DNA from: Allodiplogaster sudhausi
Taxonomy: Eukaryota; Nematoda; Chromadorea; Rhabditida; Diplogasteridae
Direction: 5' to 3'
Assembly (NCBI GenBank): GCA_945643635.1
Contig: CALZFC010000252.1
Coordinates: 3,258,501 to 3,322,500, forward strand
Length of the DNA: 64,000 nucleotides
Shown here one piece after another: positions 44,014 through 57,658 of this stretch. The stretch's first letter is position 1. Every line of letters starts with the position of its first letter. Made by a program: the position numbers and the translations under genes. The notes under the pieces are model-generated. The model made no database searches, was not told the DNA's origin, and worked only from the letters and a program-made list of their open reading frames with translations.

Positions 44014-45688
44014 GGAAAGAGTCAGAGAAAGATAGAGCATTTCAGACGGATACCGAAAAACGCAGCTGTTCCAAAATGCGCATCGTTCCAGTCAGAGATC
44101 GCACATGATAAGATACTTAAGATAAGTACTTTTTAGTTGTAACATCTATTTCATCACAATTAAAAACAAATGTCTATCTTATTATATCACAGATTTCGAA
44201 AGGCAGGTAGACGCCAAAAGAGCATCAAAAATAGCGTTTTCAAACAGAGAATGCGGCCACCGTGGTTGTAAGAAACTATCATGAGTTCCCTACTTGACAA
44301 TCAAATTAACAACAGTAGCGAGAAAGCAAATGCAGGTAATGGAATTGGACTGGGACAAAGGAGACGCTTTAAAAATAATGAATAACTTCCCAGTGATGGA
44401 AGCGATACTGAACAAAAGTCATCGAAGTAAGAAAAACCACAAATAGCCATCTCAACAACAACATTTAGGATGCAGACCGAACTGTAATTGTAGTAGGATG
44501 AAGATCCCTTTCGAATTTGCGTGCTTGAAGAAAGGGGACAGCAGGATAAGGAAAGGAGGGCGAGGCAGGCGAAGAACTCATAACGACTCGCATGACTTGT
44601 ATGGAAGCTGCTTCTCACAGATAGAGGAGAGGGAGAGAAAAGGAAAAGCGGAAGAGAGGACAGCCTTTCTCGGTCTCAATCATCATCCCATCTCTCTGTC
44701 TCTCTCTCTCGCTCTCTTTCTCTATCACTCACTTGCTCTCAAGAGGACGGGCGTACCGTCAACAATGTCGTCGTCTACACGATGTTCCCTGCTCAGAAGA
44801 CAACTAAGGACTAAGGAAAGAGGGCAAGACGAAAACAGCTTCGGCCTTTGCTCCAGAAATGCTTTGATCTCGATTGAGTGGAGGGAAGTTCAAAAAGGAT
44901 GAGAACCCATTCCCATTTTCATAGATGGGAAGTAAATTAAAGGATTGGAACGGTTTCCCCAGTGGGAGGAAGCTGGAATACTTCCAGAGCAGTAAATGCA
45001 GGAATGACTATCATGTGTGCATGAGATGAGCCCGTACACATCAAATACAAAACTGAATACTTTTACAGAAGCAGAAAAAATGCTTGGGCTTATCATAATA
45101 AATGACTGGGGGAACAGATTTCCTGTGCCCGCTGACAGTCGTCAAAATAAACTATTAGAGCTTGTGCCAAAGAGGGAGAGGAGAAGACTACTGGAATGAC
45201 AACTGGGATGACAGGAAGAAGAATCGACGATAGAATCAACGATCCGGGAGAGCGAATTGGGATTCCATTCAATGTCGTTGGTGTCTGTGGCAAACAACTA
45301 ACTCACTCTCTACAATAAGCATGCTGCTCTACTAATGTACACTGTTCATTTTCAACTGGGAAGGCATATCTGGAAAGCATCAAACTTAAGCCTATAAATC
45401 AAGGAACAATTCTACAATAAATTAAAATTTCAAGTGGCTGTCGGGCCATGAGCAAATCGCTAATATATTTCAATTAAAAAAAAAACCGCTTCGTTAAGAA
45501 TACTGAGGGATCCACCATGCTCGATTGTGCAAATTAAGAACTGAAATAGAACAATAAGAGAAAACGATATTCGAAATGTGACTTGGGAAAGTAGCAGGGT
45601 TCATTCTCAATGGCAATCGTTGTTGTCCAAGTCCATGAGGACGAAGCGAGAAAAATGCAGAGGTCGAAGGATGGTTGAGAGAAAGGGT

Positions 45689-45730
<42 letters not shown>

Positions 45731-46124
45731 ATAGAGTGGGTAAAGAACGAATCGAGAGGATGGGGGCAAGGAACTGGCACATGAGCAAAACAACGTCCCT
45801 TCTAGAAGGGAAGCCTGGCCGCCAGGGGCATTCTCTCTGTCTCTCTCTCTCTCTCACTTTAACTCTCTGTCAAAATCATGCGTTTTTTCTCTCTCGCTGA
45901 CTCTCGTTCTCCAGTTTTTTTTTTCTTCTATCGGAGAGTCCAGCAAGTTCGTTACGAGATCTTAAGGTGGGAGGACTACAGCCAAAACAAACTCGGACTC
46001 CATTCTTCATTCCACTTCGACTTCGTTATGCAAAGGGTCCAAGGGATTCTTCTTCCAGCTTCCACGACAATTTATCTCCTCGGGCTTACTTCACTCATTT
46101 CTCCATCTCTCTCTCTCTCTCCTA

Positions 46125-46155
<31 letters not shown>

Positions 46156-47823
46156 CCAACGATGCCTAATGCCTAGGCAATACAGTACGTATGCACTCCC
46201 ACACGCCGGGATGCCGGGCCATTGGGGCGCGGTCCTGGGGTCGAAAGGACACGCCCAGCCAGAAGAGAGAGGCAACGAGGAAGAGAAACAGGGCGATAGA
46301 GCGAGGGGAGATAAAGAATGCATGGGAATATGAAAGGAGAGGAAGGGAGAGCGGGAAAGGGTATAGGGAAGAGATAAGAGAGAGAGAGAGGGAGAGAGAG
46401 AGAGAGTATCTCCTCTTGTTCTTGTTCTTCTTCCTCCCATACCGTAGGACGCCGCTAGGCGTCGGATGCGTAAAACACAAAGTACTTTTTCAAGAATTGC
46501 AACAAGTATTCAATAGAAGCGGTCTGCTAAAAGCAAAAGCAAAACAGGAAAGTAAGAAATGCGCTTAGAAATATTTATTCGTATTTCTATTTCTAACAGG
46601 CTCAAGATGTAGGACTTTTAGAGTGAGAAAGTTCAAGGTTGTTAAGTCAGATAAGTCCAAAGAAAATAACAAATAGGAAAATGCAACTCCTCGAAGCAGA
46701 TGCGCCCACGGCAACATCGGCTGGGGAATTGAACAGAGTGATGACCAGAGTGGTCAACAAAAGGGGAGTGGTGATGGAGATATCGAGGGAGTGTGAAAGA
46801 GTGGAAGCGAGGAGTGGCAGTGCCGGGAGGCAACCTGTCGGCCTATTGCTTCTAACTCCGAATCGACAACTTGAATGAACTTTTGAATGGGCGGAGACCG
46901 TGGCAGAACAGGCAATCCTGTTCTCCTCTGCCCTTCTTTGGCAGTCCATACAAAGCATGATAAATGAGAAAGTGAGCAACGAGACGTCGACCGTCCATAG
47001 GAAAGGAAAAAAAATGGATACGCCAAATGGCACTCTCAATTTCCAGTTACTCGCAACGGACTTGTGCTACCAAGAACACTCTGTTTTTCCTAACATTAAC
47101 AAGATCAGAGAAGAGAGAAAAACATTTGAGAGGTGAGAGAAACATGGAATTTGCAGAGAGAAAGAAAGAAAGGGAGAGAGTGTGTGACAGAGAGAGCGAG
47201 AGAGAGAGACAGAAAGAGAGAGAGAAAGGAGAGAGATGGCTGCACCCATGGTCCGAATTCCCTGGCTACCGTAATTGAAGTCTCATTGCAGTATCAGACA
47301 TGATCTGACAGGCAAAAACGGCTCTAGGCTCAAATGGAGCAGCAACAAAATGAGGAATGTACACTTCTTTTGTGTAAAATAGACAGCAGCAGGAAAAAGG
47401 TGCTAACGCTGCAAGAACGATGGTAAGATGGCAGGCTGAGGGGGAGGGGGAGGCAAGGAACAGAGAATGGCAGCATGAGAATTATTCGAGGGAGAGAGTT
47501 AGAGAGAAGAGACTATAGCGAATAAGACATAGCTAACGTGCCTTGGGCTTCCGCGAGGAAAATAACTGTTGAAGGACGGTAGCAGGCGAGGTACGAGTAA
47601 GAAAAGCAACGAGTCACCAACGGAAAAACAGCAACGTATGCGTTCAAGCATAGCAGGAACACTCTGAGGAAGGAGAAGAGAGAAGAGAGAGGAGGGGAGG
47701 AGAGATGGGAGGAGAGAGTGAGAGACGAGAGGAGAGCCACTCATACAAGACTAAAAACACTATGTCAGAGGCAGAGAAAACATAATAGAGGAGGAACTTT
47801 ACAGAGAGAGAGAGAGAGGAGAG

Positions 47824-47854
<31 letters not shown>

Positions 47855-49660
47855 GAAGGTAGGAGGTGCGAGAAAAGAAACAGATATATAAACAGAATGC
47901 GAATAGAGATACCGAGAACTTTATTATAAGTGCTGAAAGCGTATACTTTCATCAAGAATGAAAAGAGAACGGGAGAAAGAGAAACGAGGAGAGAGAAAGA
48001 AATAGAAAGCGACCCAAATGGAGGACGGAGAACAGGACAGAAGCATAGCATATAAAGGAAAGCAAAAGAAGGTGAGAACGACGGCATCTCAGAGCCCGTG
48101 GGCAAAACTCATGCAAAGCAAAATATATCCGCAGGGTATCTATGTATATACCTTGCGAGAATCATAGAGGACTAGGAAAGCAATGCGGTGGAAAGGTAAG
48201 AGAGAGATATAAGACTCAGAAAGACAAAGAATTCGGTAGCTACATGCAATCACTTTCTGCAGGTGAGATACTGCAGAGAAAAAGACAAAGAGTGTGTGAG
48301 AGAGAGAGGGCGAGAGAGCGCGCAAGGGAAAGAGTGAGAGTGCAGTAGTAGCAAATGGTCAAGAGAGTGTAAAGGTAGTGGCAATCACGGGATGGACCTC
48401 TCGGAATAGGATGGAAGGAAGGAACAAGGGAAGAGGAAATAAAGGAGAGGAAGCGCGAGAGATAAAAGCGAGCATAGCTGACAAGTCAGTATTATCACTC
48501 ACAGTCCGTGTATGATAGAAAAGGGAGGGGGGGGGGGGGGGGGGGTTCATGAGCACAATCAAAATCGACATGACTAGAGTCGCTTAGTGTGACCAGAAAA
48601 GAGAGAGATGTTTCCTCTTTCTCTAGTTTGGCAGTTGAATACGAACATAATCAGTCAATTAATGTTCTCTAGTGATCAACTTTTTGCCTAGCTATTTTGT
48701 AAATCCAGGAAGTATGACGAGATATATGAAAATTTAAACCTACAGAAGAAACAGTGACAGTCCCATTGGCAATAATATGAAAATATAAACCCGCAGAAGA
48801 AACAGTGACAGTCCCATTGGCAAATAATGATTGTTAAATTGGGAAAGAGAGGGAAAAGAAGAAAACGGGAAGGGAAGAGAACGCGCTCGTTGTGAGTGCA
48901 GTAGATTGTGGGATGGAAAGGGAGAGTGGGGAGAGGGATCGCGGGCCAAAACAACCACGAGCACTCTCCCCGGACCACAACTGAAACCGACCGGGCAGCG
49001 ACAGAATGGGAGAGAGAATAGAAAGAGAGAGAGAGAGAGAGAGAGAGTGAGAGAGATGGAGAGGGAGAGAGAGAGAAAATAGGAGGGAGGAGGGAGGAGA
49101 GAGAGGGTATGCAGGGTGCGGACAACACGGGGTACAAATGTGCCTCCATTGCACCGGGTGCCCCTGCCAAGCACTGCCATTGGTCGTTGCAAGCAGAAGC
49201 CAGAAACAACGGGAGAGTGCACGGTAAGAGGGACAACACTCACTCTTCTCCTTCCAACTAAAGTGGGAATCCCTGGTGTTCTAAGTTGATCTTACGAAAG
49301 CACAAGAGTTGAGAAGAGAGAAAGCTCAGGCATAGAATGTGAAGCCTTCGTCTATGCAATCCTTCGTAGAGCACGCATCGAAAAGCTTGCTGATCCAACA
49401 AAGGATGCGTGGCAACCGAGGCATTTGCAACAAAAAGAAGAAGAAAAAGGAATTGTTTTCCGCCCGGGTTCTTGCATTACTGTCGTTGTAGTCGCTTCTT
49501 CTTCTATCTTTTCTTATCACTCAACAGGCACACCAAATGAATCGTGGATGTGTATTGTCGCATTGCTTTTGTTGATGATGTCGCTGTGACCCACATCGGA
49601 AGAGCAATGAAAAAGCAAAAAGAAGTGAAAGAACCGCAGAGCACGCTTGGATGAACTAAC
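42628..49660. repeat. Repeat-rich 5' region or intron of the daf-12-like gene
   Basis: GA repeats on the plus strand at about 43,970-44,010, 45,690-45,727, 46,380-46,405, 47,160-47,235, 47,805-47,855 and 49,020-49,075; CT repeats at about 44,690-44,725 and 46,100-46,155. A run of about 20 G with one break lies at 48,525-48,545. Minus-strand Ser/Leu-rich frames are repeat translations. I found no secure exon. Confidence 0.7.
48724..48828. repeat. Tandem duplication, 51-bp period
   Basis: Two adjacent diverged copies share CAGAAGAAACAGTGACAGTC followed by CCATTGGCAA, offset by 51 bases. The copies differ by a few substitutions and a one-base insertion. Confidence 0.85.
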
Positions 49661-49831
49661 GTAGATACGGTAGATATCTTGATAGAGCATATTGATGACT
49701 TGTGGAGAGGGATAAGAAGCAGTAGAAGAAGAAGCGGAAGACGCGGAAGAGCGGAGCGGCGGCCGCGTCCCTGCCGCTTCGGCCAACACGATTGAGACGT
49801 CCAGAGGAGTAAGGAAGGGATCACTCACCAT
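49661..49831 (-). CDS. Candidate alternative first exon, possibly of the daf-12-like gene
   Basis: Minus-strand frame from ATG at 49,831 to a donor TAC/GTTAGT at 49,661, 57 codons, phase 0 at the end. It reads MVSDPFLTPLDVSIVLAEAA, continues with a Ser-rich part and ends INMLYQDIYRIY. Phase 0 fits the daf-12 exons at 41660 or 40023. The first codons also spell ATG/GTGAGT, a consensus donor, so this could instead be an exon ending right after the ATG. No family recognised. Confidence 0.4.
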
Positions 49832-50282
49832 GGGAAGAGAGGAGAGAGAGGGAGAGGAAGGGTAGATGAGGGAGCAGGAGGAGGCCGGGTGGAACAGGAA
49901 ACTCCTTCGCTACCACGGACAACTCACGCACGCAGCTGCGGAGACCACCACGGACATTGCTGGGGAGACTGCCAGAAAGAGGCGACGACAGGCAGACCCA
50001 GCAAGGGCGAGAGAGCAAGCAAGATGAGGAGAGAGGCAGAGAGAGCAGACGGAAGACAAGGTAAAGAAGGATGAGGCGAGAGCCAGAGAGGCATAGTATG
50101 GCCGTCGCCGTTCACTGGTAGACGAGATACGAGGAGGAACAGGAGAGAGAGAGAGAGGCAGAGAGAGAGAGAGAGAGAGAGAGAGTAATGCCAGAGTGGT
50201 CAGAGAGTCTGCGTGGCGAAGAGAGAGAACAGCCAGGAAAAGACCCAGAGGAACCACGGCCTCCTCTCACAGCCAAAGGGCA

Positions 50283-50707
50283 CTAGAACTTTTCGTCGTC
50301 AACAGACTCCGGCTTGGTCGGCTGCCCCTCTGCAGAGTCGCCATAAGAGAGGAAGAAAGAAGAAGAGAGAATGGAAGACAAAAGTAAGGGAGAGAAAGAG
50401 AGCAAGTGAAGAGACAGAGGGCGGCAGTAACACATAGTAAAGAGAAAGATAAGAGGGAAGGAAAAACAGGGGGTAAAGACATGCGTTGAAAGGTAATTAG
50501 AGGAAAGGGAGTGCATGCGAAGAAGACGGCCAAAAAAGAACTGATTGCGAAAGATGTGAAGATGGTGGAGTTGAATGATTGATAAGGATTCCTGACAGAT
50601 CAACGAAAATGAATATTAAATAACATGCAAAAGTATATCCGGGGTGAGGGATAAGTAGGAGACGCGCGCGCGAGAGAGAGAGAGAGAAAGAGAAATTGAG
50701 AGAGAAA

Positions 50708-50738
<31 letters not shown>

Positions 50739-50907
50739 GAGAAAGAGCGAAAAAGAGAGAGAGAAAGAGAGAGAGAAAGAGAGAGATAATGAAAAAGAGA
50801 GCGACATTGTGAGAGAGCGAGATGGTATCAGTCCGTCCTCTTTCTATTTTCACTGAGTTGTTCTTCGCGACGATGCGAGCCGCCACTTCCACTGTGGACA
50901 CAGGTCG
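50283..50907 (-). CDS. Candidate exons of an unrecognised minus-strand gene
   Basis: An exon-like segment at 50,907-50,854 (RPVSTVEVAARIVAKNNS, acceptor GAGCAG, donor TCA/GTGAAA) and a possible last exon at 50,329-50,283 (GQPTKPESVDDEKF then TAG, acceptor CTCTGCAG) are non-repetitive and protein-like. Their phases (0 out, 1 in) do not match directly, so another exon or a wrong assignment is needed. The sequence between is mostly (GA)n. Confidence 0.25.
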
Positions 50908-52411
50908 CTGCTCGAAATTGATGTTGCGAAGAGGAGAAAGAGACAGAAAAAGAGGAAAGTTAGAGAGAGAGAGAGAGAAAGAGAAAGAGAGAAAAGCGAT
51001 GCTCTTTGATTGCTGATGCCGTGGCTGTATCTCTGTCCCATTCCACTCCCTCTTCTTCTTTCAGCATCCCCCGACCATCTCTGCTAGACAGTCTCTCTCA
51101 AGAACGCGAGCTAGTCGGAGAGTCTCTGGTGGTGCTCCATATTTACCCTCCCTCGTGTAGTCACAACAGACAATTCAATTCGGTTCGAAGCGAAGAGAAG
51201 GGCGAGACGTGTTAGCCAATTTGTTAAATCCACCAAAGTCATCCTCGCACCTTCTCGTAACAATCGGCTCTGTGTCAAAGAGATGGTGAGAGGAAAAGCG
51301 AGAGACGGTGAGTGTTGTTGAGAGGGGAAGAGTGCAGAGAGGGAGATGAAAGAAAAGTAGTAAATAGTGCACAATCGCAACAAATACGCACTAAGAGTCG
51401 CAGCGACCTGTCATGGGGCAATCAATGAAGACAAATCCAACGAAAGAATGAAATAATGAGGCAGAGAAAAAGAGACAGGGGGAAGAAAGTAACGAAAGCT
51501 GGTGCAGTCTGGCAGGTTACAGAAAGATAAAGCGAATAAAACGACCGGTTACGTGTAGACTTTCCAAATCCCCGTGTTCCCAATTTTCCGGTCGAGAACA
51601 GGCAAAACGAGACAGAATTCAGTTTAAGGAAAGAGAGATCATTCTGAGTTGTTCATCCAAGAGAAGAGAGATCAGAGTGGAGAAGAAAAAGAGAATCACC
51701 GAGAAATTGGACGGCGAGCGTGCGGTTGCAGCTGAGCAAGGCCACTTCATTCTCTTTCAGAAAGGCTACTCTCTCTCCTCTCTCTCTCTCCTCTCCGCTC
51801 TCTCTCTCTCTCTTCGTAGACACAACCCCACTCACTTGCTTATTTTTCTGCCAATCACGCTCCACAAAAGCACTCACAGTAATTCTCTTTCGCGCTTCTT
51901 TCTTTCAATTTCCCTGGCAAGCTCTCTCTCTCTCTCTCTCTCTCTCTATTTCTCGCTCACCCTTCTCTCTCTCTCCCTCTCTCTGACGCCCTTTATGTCT
52001 CTCGCTCACCCTTCTCTCTATCTCTCTAACCCAGACAAGCCTCAAATCCTCCTTTCTAACCAGGACTGCTTCTGGTGTTAAATGCAGAACTGCATGGACG
52101 TGTACGAACGAACTTGCATTGTACTTGCCAGAAAGCCACCAACCGTTCTCCCTCAGGGGACGACGAAGAGGAGGGATGTGAAATAAGACGGCGAAGGGAA
52201 ATGCCGGCATGGTAGGCAAATGAGTTATGCATGCAGAGGAAGGGGCACTGGAATGAAGGAAGGAAAGCGGAAGAGAAGAGAGGAAAGACGTGACCGTGTC
52301 TCTCTTTATGCCATTACAGGTACTTCAGATCACTTGTACTTTTGATGAGTGTCAGGGAGATAGCCAATAAGGCGGATGGGCACGTTCTATCAAAGTAGAA
52401 TGGGACAGTTA

Positions 52412-52460
<49 letters not shown>

Positions 52461-52958
52461 AGAGAGAGAGATGGAGAGAGAGAGATATGGAGAGAGAGAG
52501 GGAGAGAGAGGGAGAGACAGAGAGTGGAGCGAGAACGTGCGAGATCGCCTGAAAAAGGTAACTAATGAAAGAGAAACATGATAACAGAATAGAACATATC
52601 AAAGGTAACTAGAAACCGGATAATTTCCGGAAATGTCGTTCGTCTTGTGAATCCCTGCAATCATCAGAAGAGTAAAGTCGCGTAAGGCGACTCCGTTTGT
52701 ACTGAGAAGTGAGATGCATGGACTAGGCGCAGGGAACGCGAACTGTGGATCCGAGGAAGGAGGGAATGGGAAAGAGGGAGAAAGTGAGAGAGTATGCAAG
52801 AATGAGTGAGGAAGATAAAGAGCTATGCATGTTTTCAGAAGGACGGGGCTCTTGGTCTGCGAATGGAAGCAACGCACAAAGAGTGCGTACGTGAGAAGAG
52901 GGGTTACCATGAGAGTGGAAGAGTCAGAGAGGGGGAAAAGAGAGAGAAAGAGAGAGAA

Positions 52959-52991
<33 letters not shown>

Positions 52992-53226
52992 AGAGAGCGA
53001 GAGAAGAGAGAGAGAGAAGAGAGAGAGAGAAGAGAGAGAGAGAGGGTGGGATGAAGAGAGAAGCAGAGCCCTCGGGGGAGGGGACTGGTCGGCACCGCAG
53101 GGCAGCTCGTGGACTCGGCGACCGAGAGGTGCAAGCAGTAAACAACGAACGATGGGGACGCCTGTCGTCCTCTCTGGGCAGAAAGAAACAGGACGTGTGG
53201 AACACAACAAGATCAGGGATAGAGAA

Positions 53227-53274
<48 letters not shown>

Positions 53275-54080
53275 ACGGAGAGAGATAACTCCAGTAGAAC
53301 ATCATGAACTTAACAGAATATTTGGAGCGACAACAGACGTACCAATATTTTTAATGAAAGAAAATATAGCAAGGAAGATAATATTTTCCTAAATGGTTCT
53401 CACATGACTTTTAGGAAGTATAAAAACATAATTCAGAACACCCCGCTATGTTAGAAATGAAAAAGCTGAATAATTTTCAATCATGACGAATGAATTTTGC
53501 CTTGTTTGTTGAGAAAGGCGAGGAATGGCTCATGGCTGGCGTTGAAAAGGGCAACAACCACATTCCAAATCAGAAGAAAATAGGAGAAGGAAGAAGTAAG
53601 AAGCAAAAAATAGGCTGCTGCATAGCTTTCTGGCCATCTCATTTGCCAACCAACAAATGCGTGCTTGTGGAAAAGGGAAGAAAGGATGAAAGTGTTTATG
53701 TACGCTAAAAGGACGGTTAGGCTTGGCAGACGAAGTGGCAGCCGGGGCGGTTTCAATCCAGACAACAGAGAAAGAACCAATAATGGAGAGATGGATGGAT
53801 GGGGCAGGGGAGGAGCAGGAAAGGGGCAGAGCTGCAAGCTGACAGGCAACAAATGACTTCTGACATCGGATCGAACGACAACAGCACAACGCAGACGAGA
53901 GATATGGCCTCTCGATTGTAGGCTGGAGGATACAATGACACTACCCTTAATCCGAATGCACAAACGTACTAATTCAGCAGACAGGGGAAAAGGTGCCATT
54001 CAGGGCAGGAGGAGAAGAAGCGAATGGGAATAGGACAACCAAAACATCAAAAAGTTCAGTTGGGATACAGGAATAGATAG

Positions 54081-54125
<45 letters not shown>

Positions 54126-54932
54126 AGAAGTGCAGATGAAGAGGACGAAAAAAACATGTTGCGGAGCACGCAAAAAGGGAAAAGAGAGAAAGATATTTAA
54201 GAAAAGGAATGAAATGGCGCTCGCTCGCTGGCAACAGCTCGACCACATGTCGGGAGAAGGGAAAGAAAACCATCTGATTGCAAGAAACAAGGGGATTCAA
54301 AGCTTGCAATGCGCATGCTTTCAATTAATGTTGAGAAACTGCATCCTATCAGCATTACAGGAATAAGGAAACGAATTCCAAATAGTGCATCCATTCCTCT
54401 ACAAATCACAGTTCCCCCTTCTTACCAAGTACTCCCAATCTTACTAATATTACTGATTATAATCTCCTATCATAATGCTGACCCGACAAGAGCAGAGTCA
54501 ACATAGACTGATATCGTTTGATACGCGTCAAGAAGAGTCTGTTGAATTAGCCGCGTAGTTTCGACAGTGCTTACCGAGGCTAGCAACCGACTTATTGTAG
54601 AGAAGAAAGCGAGAGAAAGAGAAGAGAAAACAAACCTCTTCGTCCTCACTCAGAATCGGCGACACTGCCCCGTCTCCTCCACTCTTCCTCTCCTCCTTCA
54701 CAACTGCCGTTGCTATATGCTCCCTCGCCTATATATAGGCCATAGTTCATGCCACATCGGTATTATGATTAGGAACTACATTTAAAACTACATGTTTAGA
54801 AAAAAAAGTTTTAACGGAAATGTGAAAATTTCTTGGTTCTGAAAACAAATTCAGCAAGAATATACCGTACAATTACGAATATAAGTTTAAGTAGCGCAGA
54901 TTCTAGGACAAGAAAGTAACTGAGGCACGGAC
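50908..54932. repeat. GA/CT-rich non-coding stretch
   Basis: GA repeats at about 50,960-50,995, 52,418-52,455, 52,930-53,045, 53,230-53,285 and 54,085-54,121, and CT repeats at about 51,775-51,815 and 51,920-51,990. No secure exon on either strand; open frames in it are repeat translations or short AT-rich chance frames. Confidence 0.7.
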
Positions 54933-55055
54933 CTTGGTGCCTCTGTCGTCCTTGCGCAAGCCCTCGGGTAGACTGTCGTCCTCTCCTGCGGTCTCTTTAG
55001 TCTTGGCTGCTCCGTCCCGGAGCACCGCCGAGTCCGGCGACATACGGCGAACACC
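54933..55055 (-). CDS. Candidate distal 5' exon of the daf-12-like gene
   Basis: Minus-strand exon of 41 codons between acceptor CCCCTCAG and donor ACCAAG/GTCCGT, phase 0 at both ends. It reads GVRRMSPDSAVLRDGAAKTK and then ETAGEDDSLPEGLRKDDRGT. Base composition is unlike the surrounding repeats. Its phase allows joining to the daf-12 exon at 40023 or 41660. C. elegans daf-12 has several N-terminal isoforms, so a distal exon is plausible, but the link across 13-15 kb is inferred from strand and phase only. Confidence 0.55.
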
Positions 55056-56161
55056 CTGAGGGGAGGAAGATGGAAAGGAAGCTACGTGACGTACCAACGA
55101 AGTTCAACATTTGTGCTGTCGGGTTCGAATCTTTTGCGAACTTTTAGATATTTTTTTTTATAATTGGTTTTACAAGCAGACTTGTTTTGATGTCCACACA
55201 TTTCCATTTCCTATGCTCTATATATAAAATTAAACATGCTACTGGCATCAAGACAAGTATGCTTGTATTCGCAAAACTTTAAATAAGAATGCCTTGTAAA
55301 AAATAAAAAGATTTGCATTCAGACGAATTCGAACCAGCCTGCATAAAATTACGAGCGATGCGATACAGTTATGCAACATTTTGCGAGCAGATCAACTGAT
55401 AACATGGGTACGGCAAACTTTAAAAATTAATAGAATCGACAAGGCATCCAAAGGTCCTGAAATTCTCTTTAAAATCCTTTTTTTTCTCACCAGAGCTGCC
55501 TAAGGAAAACCCGATCGTCTGAGATATGCTCAGATTTATGAGGAAATGTGCAAGTATAGGGATCTAAAAATTTGAATGGCATTTTCTCGAATCATGAAAT
55601 ATCTGCCTAGAAAGGGCGATTAGAGTTCCGACGTACGCGACTATATTGGTTGCGATGGATAAACTTTGGCAGAAATTATGATGAACGGATCAGACAGCTG
55701 GTGGTAAAGCAACAGGAGAGAGTATCAAGAGAATTAGGGATGGAAGCTCCCTCCTCGTAACTCTTCTCTAACTCAGTCTTCCACCAATCACATGCTATTT
55801 CATTTCTCTCGCACTCTCTGCTCTCTCCTCCCCCCATACTATCGTCTCCTAGATTGCGTGCATCATGCAGGCGAATGCTGATCGGCAAACAAGAGAGAGA
55901 AAAAGATAGCTCGAGAGAAGGAGATGAAAAGAATGACAGAGAAAGAGAGAAATAGATAAGGTGAAAGAAAGGTAGATAGCGAGAAAGAATTAAAGAGAGT
56001 GATAGAGAGGTGTGAAAAGGAAAGAGAGAGAGAGAGAGAGCAGATGGTTGCGAGAGATGTGAGAAGAGAATGAGGTGAGCTTTTGAGTGATGAAGCAGCG
56101 AGAAGCTCCGATGTACACGGCGTGCTTCGTGAGCTTTCACCGAAAAGCACGAGGACGTCCT

Positions 56162-56196
<35 letters not shown>

Positions 56197-57626
56197 TTTT
56201 TTGCCACCCTCTCCCCTCTCTCCCCATTGTCTTCTCTCCCCTCCACTCTTCCCGTATTTGTGGTCGACTCTGTCTCCTCCCGTTTCCTTTCTCCTAGACG
56301 ACGTAAACAGATGCGTAAGAGAAATGTCTCCAAAAGGTATTGAATGTCAAAGAGAATAGGAAGCAGAAAATCAATCAACAAAATAGGATGTAATATCGAG
56401 AGAGAGAGAGAGAGGCAAGAATAATAGCAATAATTGGGAAATGAAACGGAGTGAGCAGGATAAAGAATGGATATCGAAAGAGACCGAGATTGAGTGAGAG
56501 AAAGGAGAAAAAGGGAGTGAGAGAGCAAAATAGGAAGGGTAAGGATAGAGAAAGAGAGAGTGGAGAGAGAAAGCGAGCTGATTTTGTATGGTTGGCTGTC
56601 AAGAGAAGGACTAGGCTAGCCAAGCGACCTCGACAGCGTACTATTGCAGTGTGACAAGCGTTCAAATGGGCAACAGCAGGTGAATCTGTCAGTGGGAGCG
56701 AGAGAGGGGAGAGAGAGAGATAGAGAGAGCGAGACAGAGAAATAGAGAGAAAGAAAGAGATAGGGAGGAATAGACATGTAAAACAGATAGAGAGGATGAG
56801 ATACGCAGTCAAACTGAGAGAGAACCTAGCAGAGCAACTCAAGGGTAACTCTTGGTAGTAAACGTAGTAGGTAAGTGCTGAAGATCTCGAAAATATTTGT
56901 ACATTTTGAGAGAGCTTCCTAGAATCTTCGAACCCATCGAAGGTCATTTCGTAAACACCCACTTTACATTGAGGGTTCTATTACATGACACATTCTCTCT
57001 ATTTTTATCTCCAAACCACAATCACTAACTATTATGTATGTCTTTTCTTGCAGCAGTAACAATAATACTGTCGTTCGTAAATAAGCATATTCAATTTTTT
57101 TTCAAAATATCTTCAATTCATGTTGTAATTAATTGTAATTCTTGGTTTAGATTTTCAAAATATAGCAGACTATAGATAGAACTGCCATCGAAAACGACAA
57201 AGTAATGCGGAGACAACCAAAATGCGGTTCTCACTACTCACGAGCAAAGTGCGGCTGCTCACTCTGAAGGTGGCTGAGAAAGAGAGATGATGAGATGGAA
57301 GAGAGCGAGAGAAAGCAGAGATCACAAGAAGGGACAGAAGAAAGGGTAGTCATGAGAGATAAAGGAAAAGATGGAGAGATAGATAAGAAGATAAGAATGA
57401 GAGAAAGAAGCAGAACATGTAAATGAAGAGAAAGAGAGAGGTTGAGAGATTAGAGAGAGAGGAGAGGAGAGAACGACAGGGGAAGCTGAGAAAGCAAAGA
57501 AAGCATACGTGTGTGAGTGTGACTGTGTAAATGTGGACGAGTCGTAGTTTCGAATGAAAGCAGCGACGGGCTGGCGACTGCCTGGGCAACAGCTAGACAG
57601 AGGGAGAGAAAGAAGGAGAGGGCGAA

Positions 57627-57658
<32 letters not shown>

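Noticed and set aside
55115..55345. GGTTCGAAT motifs suggesting tRNA B-boxes (near 55,122 and, reversed, 55,327)
   Set aside because: The flanking bases do not form a T-stem, and no A-box or acceptor stem can be placed at the right spacing.
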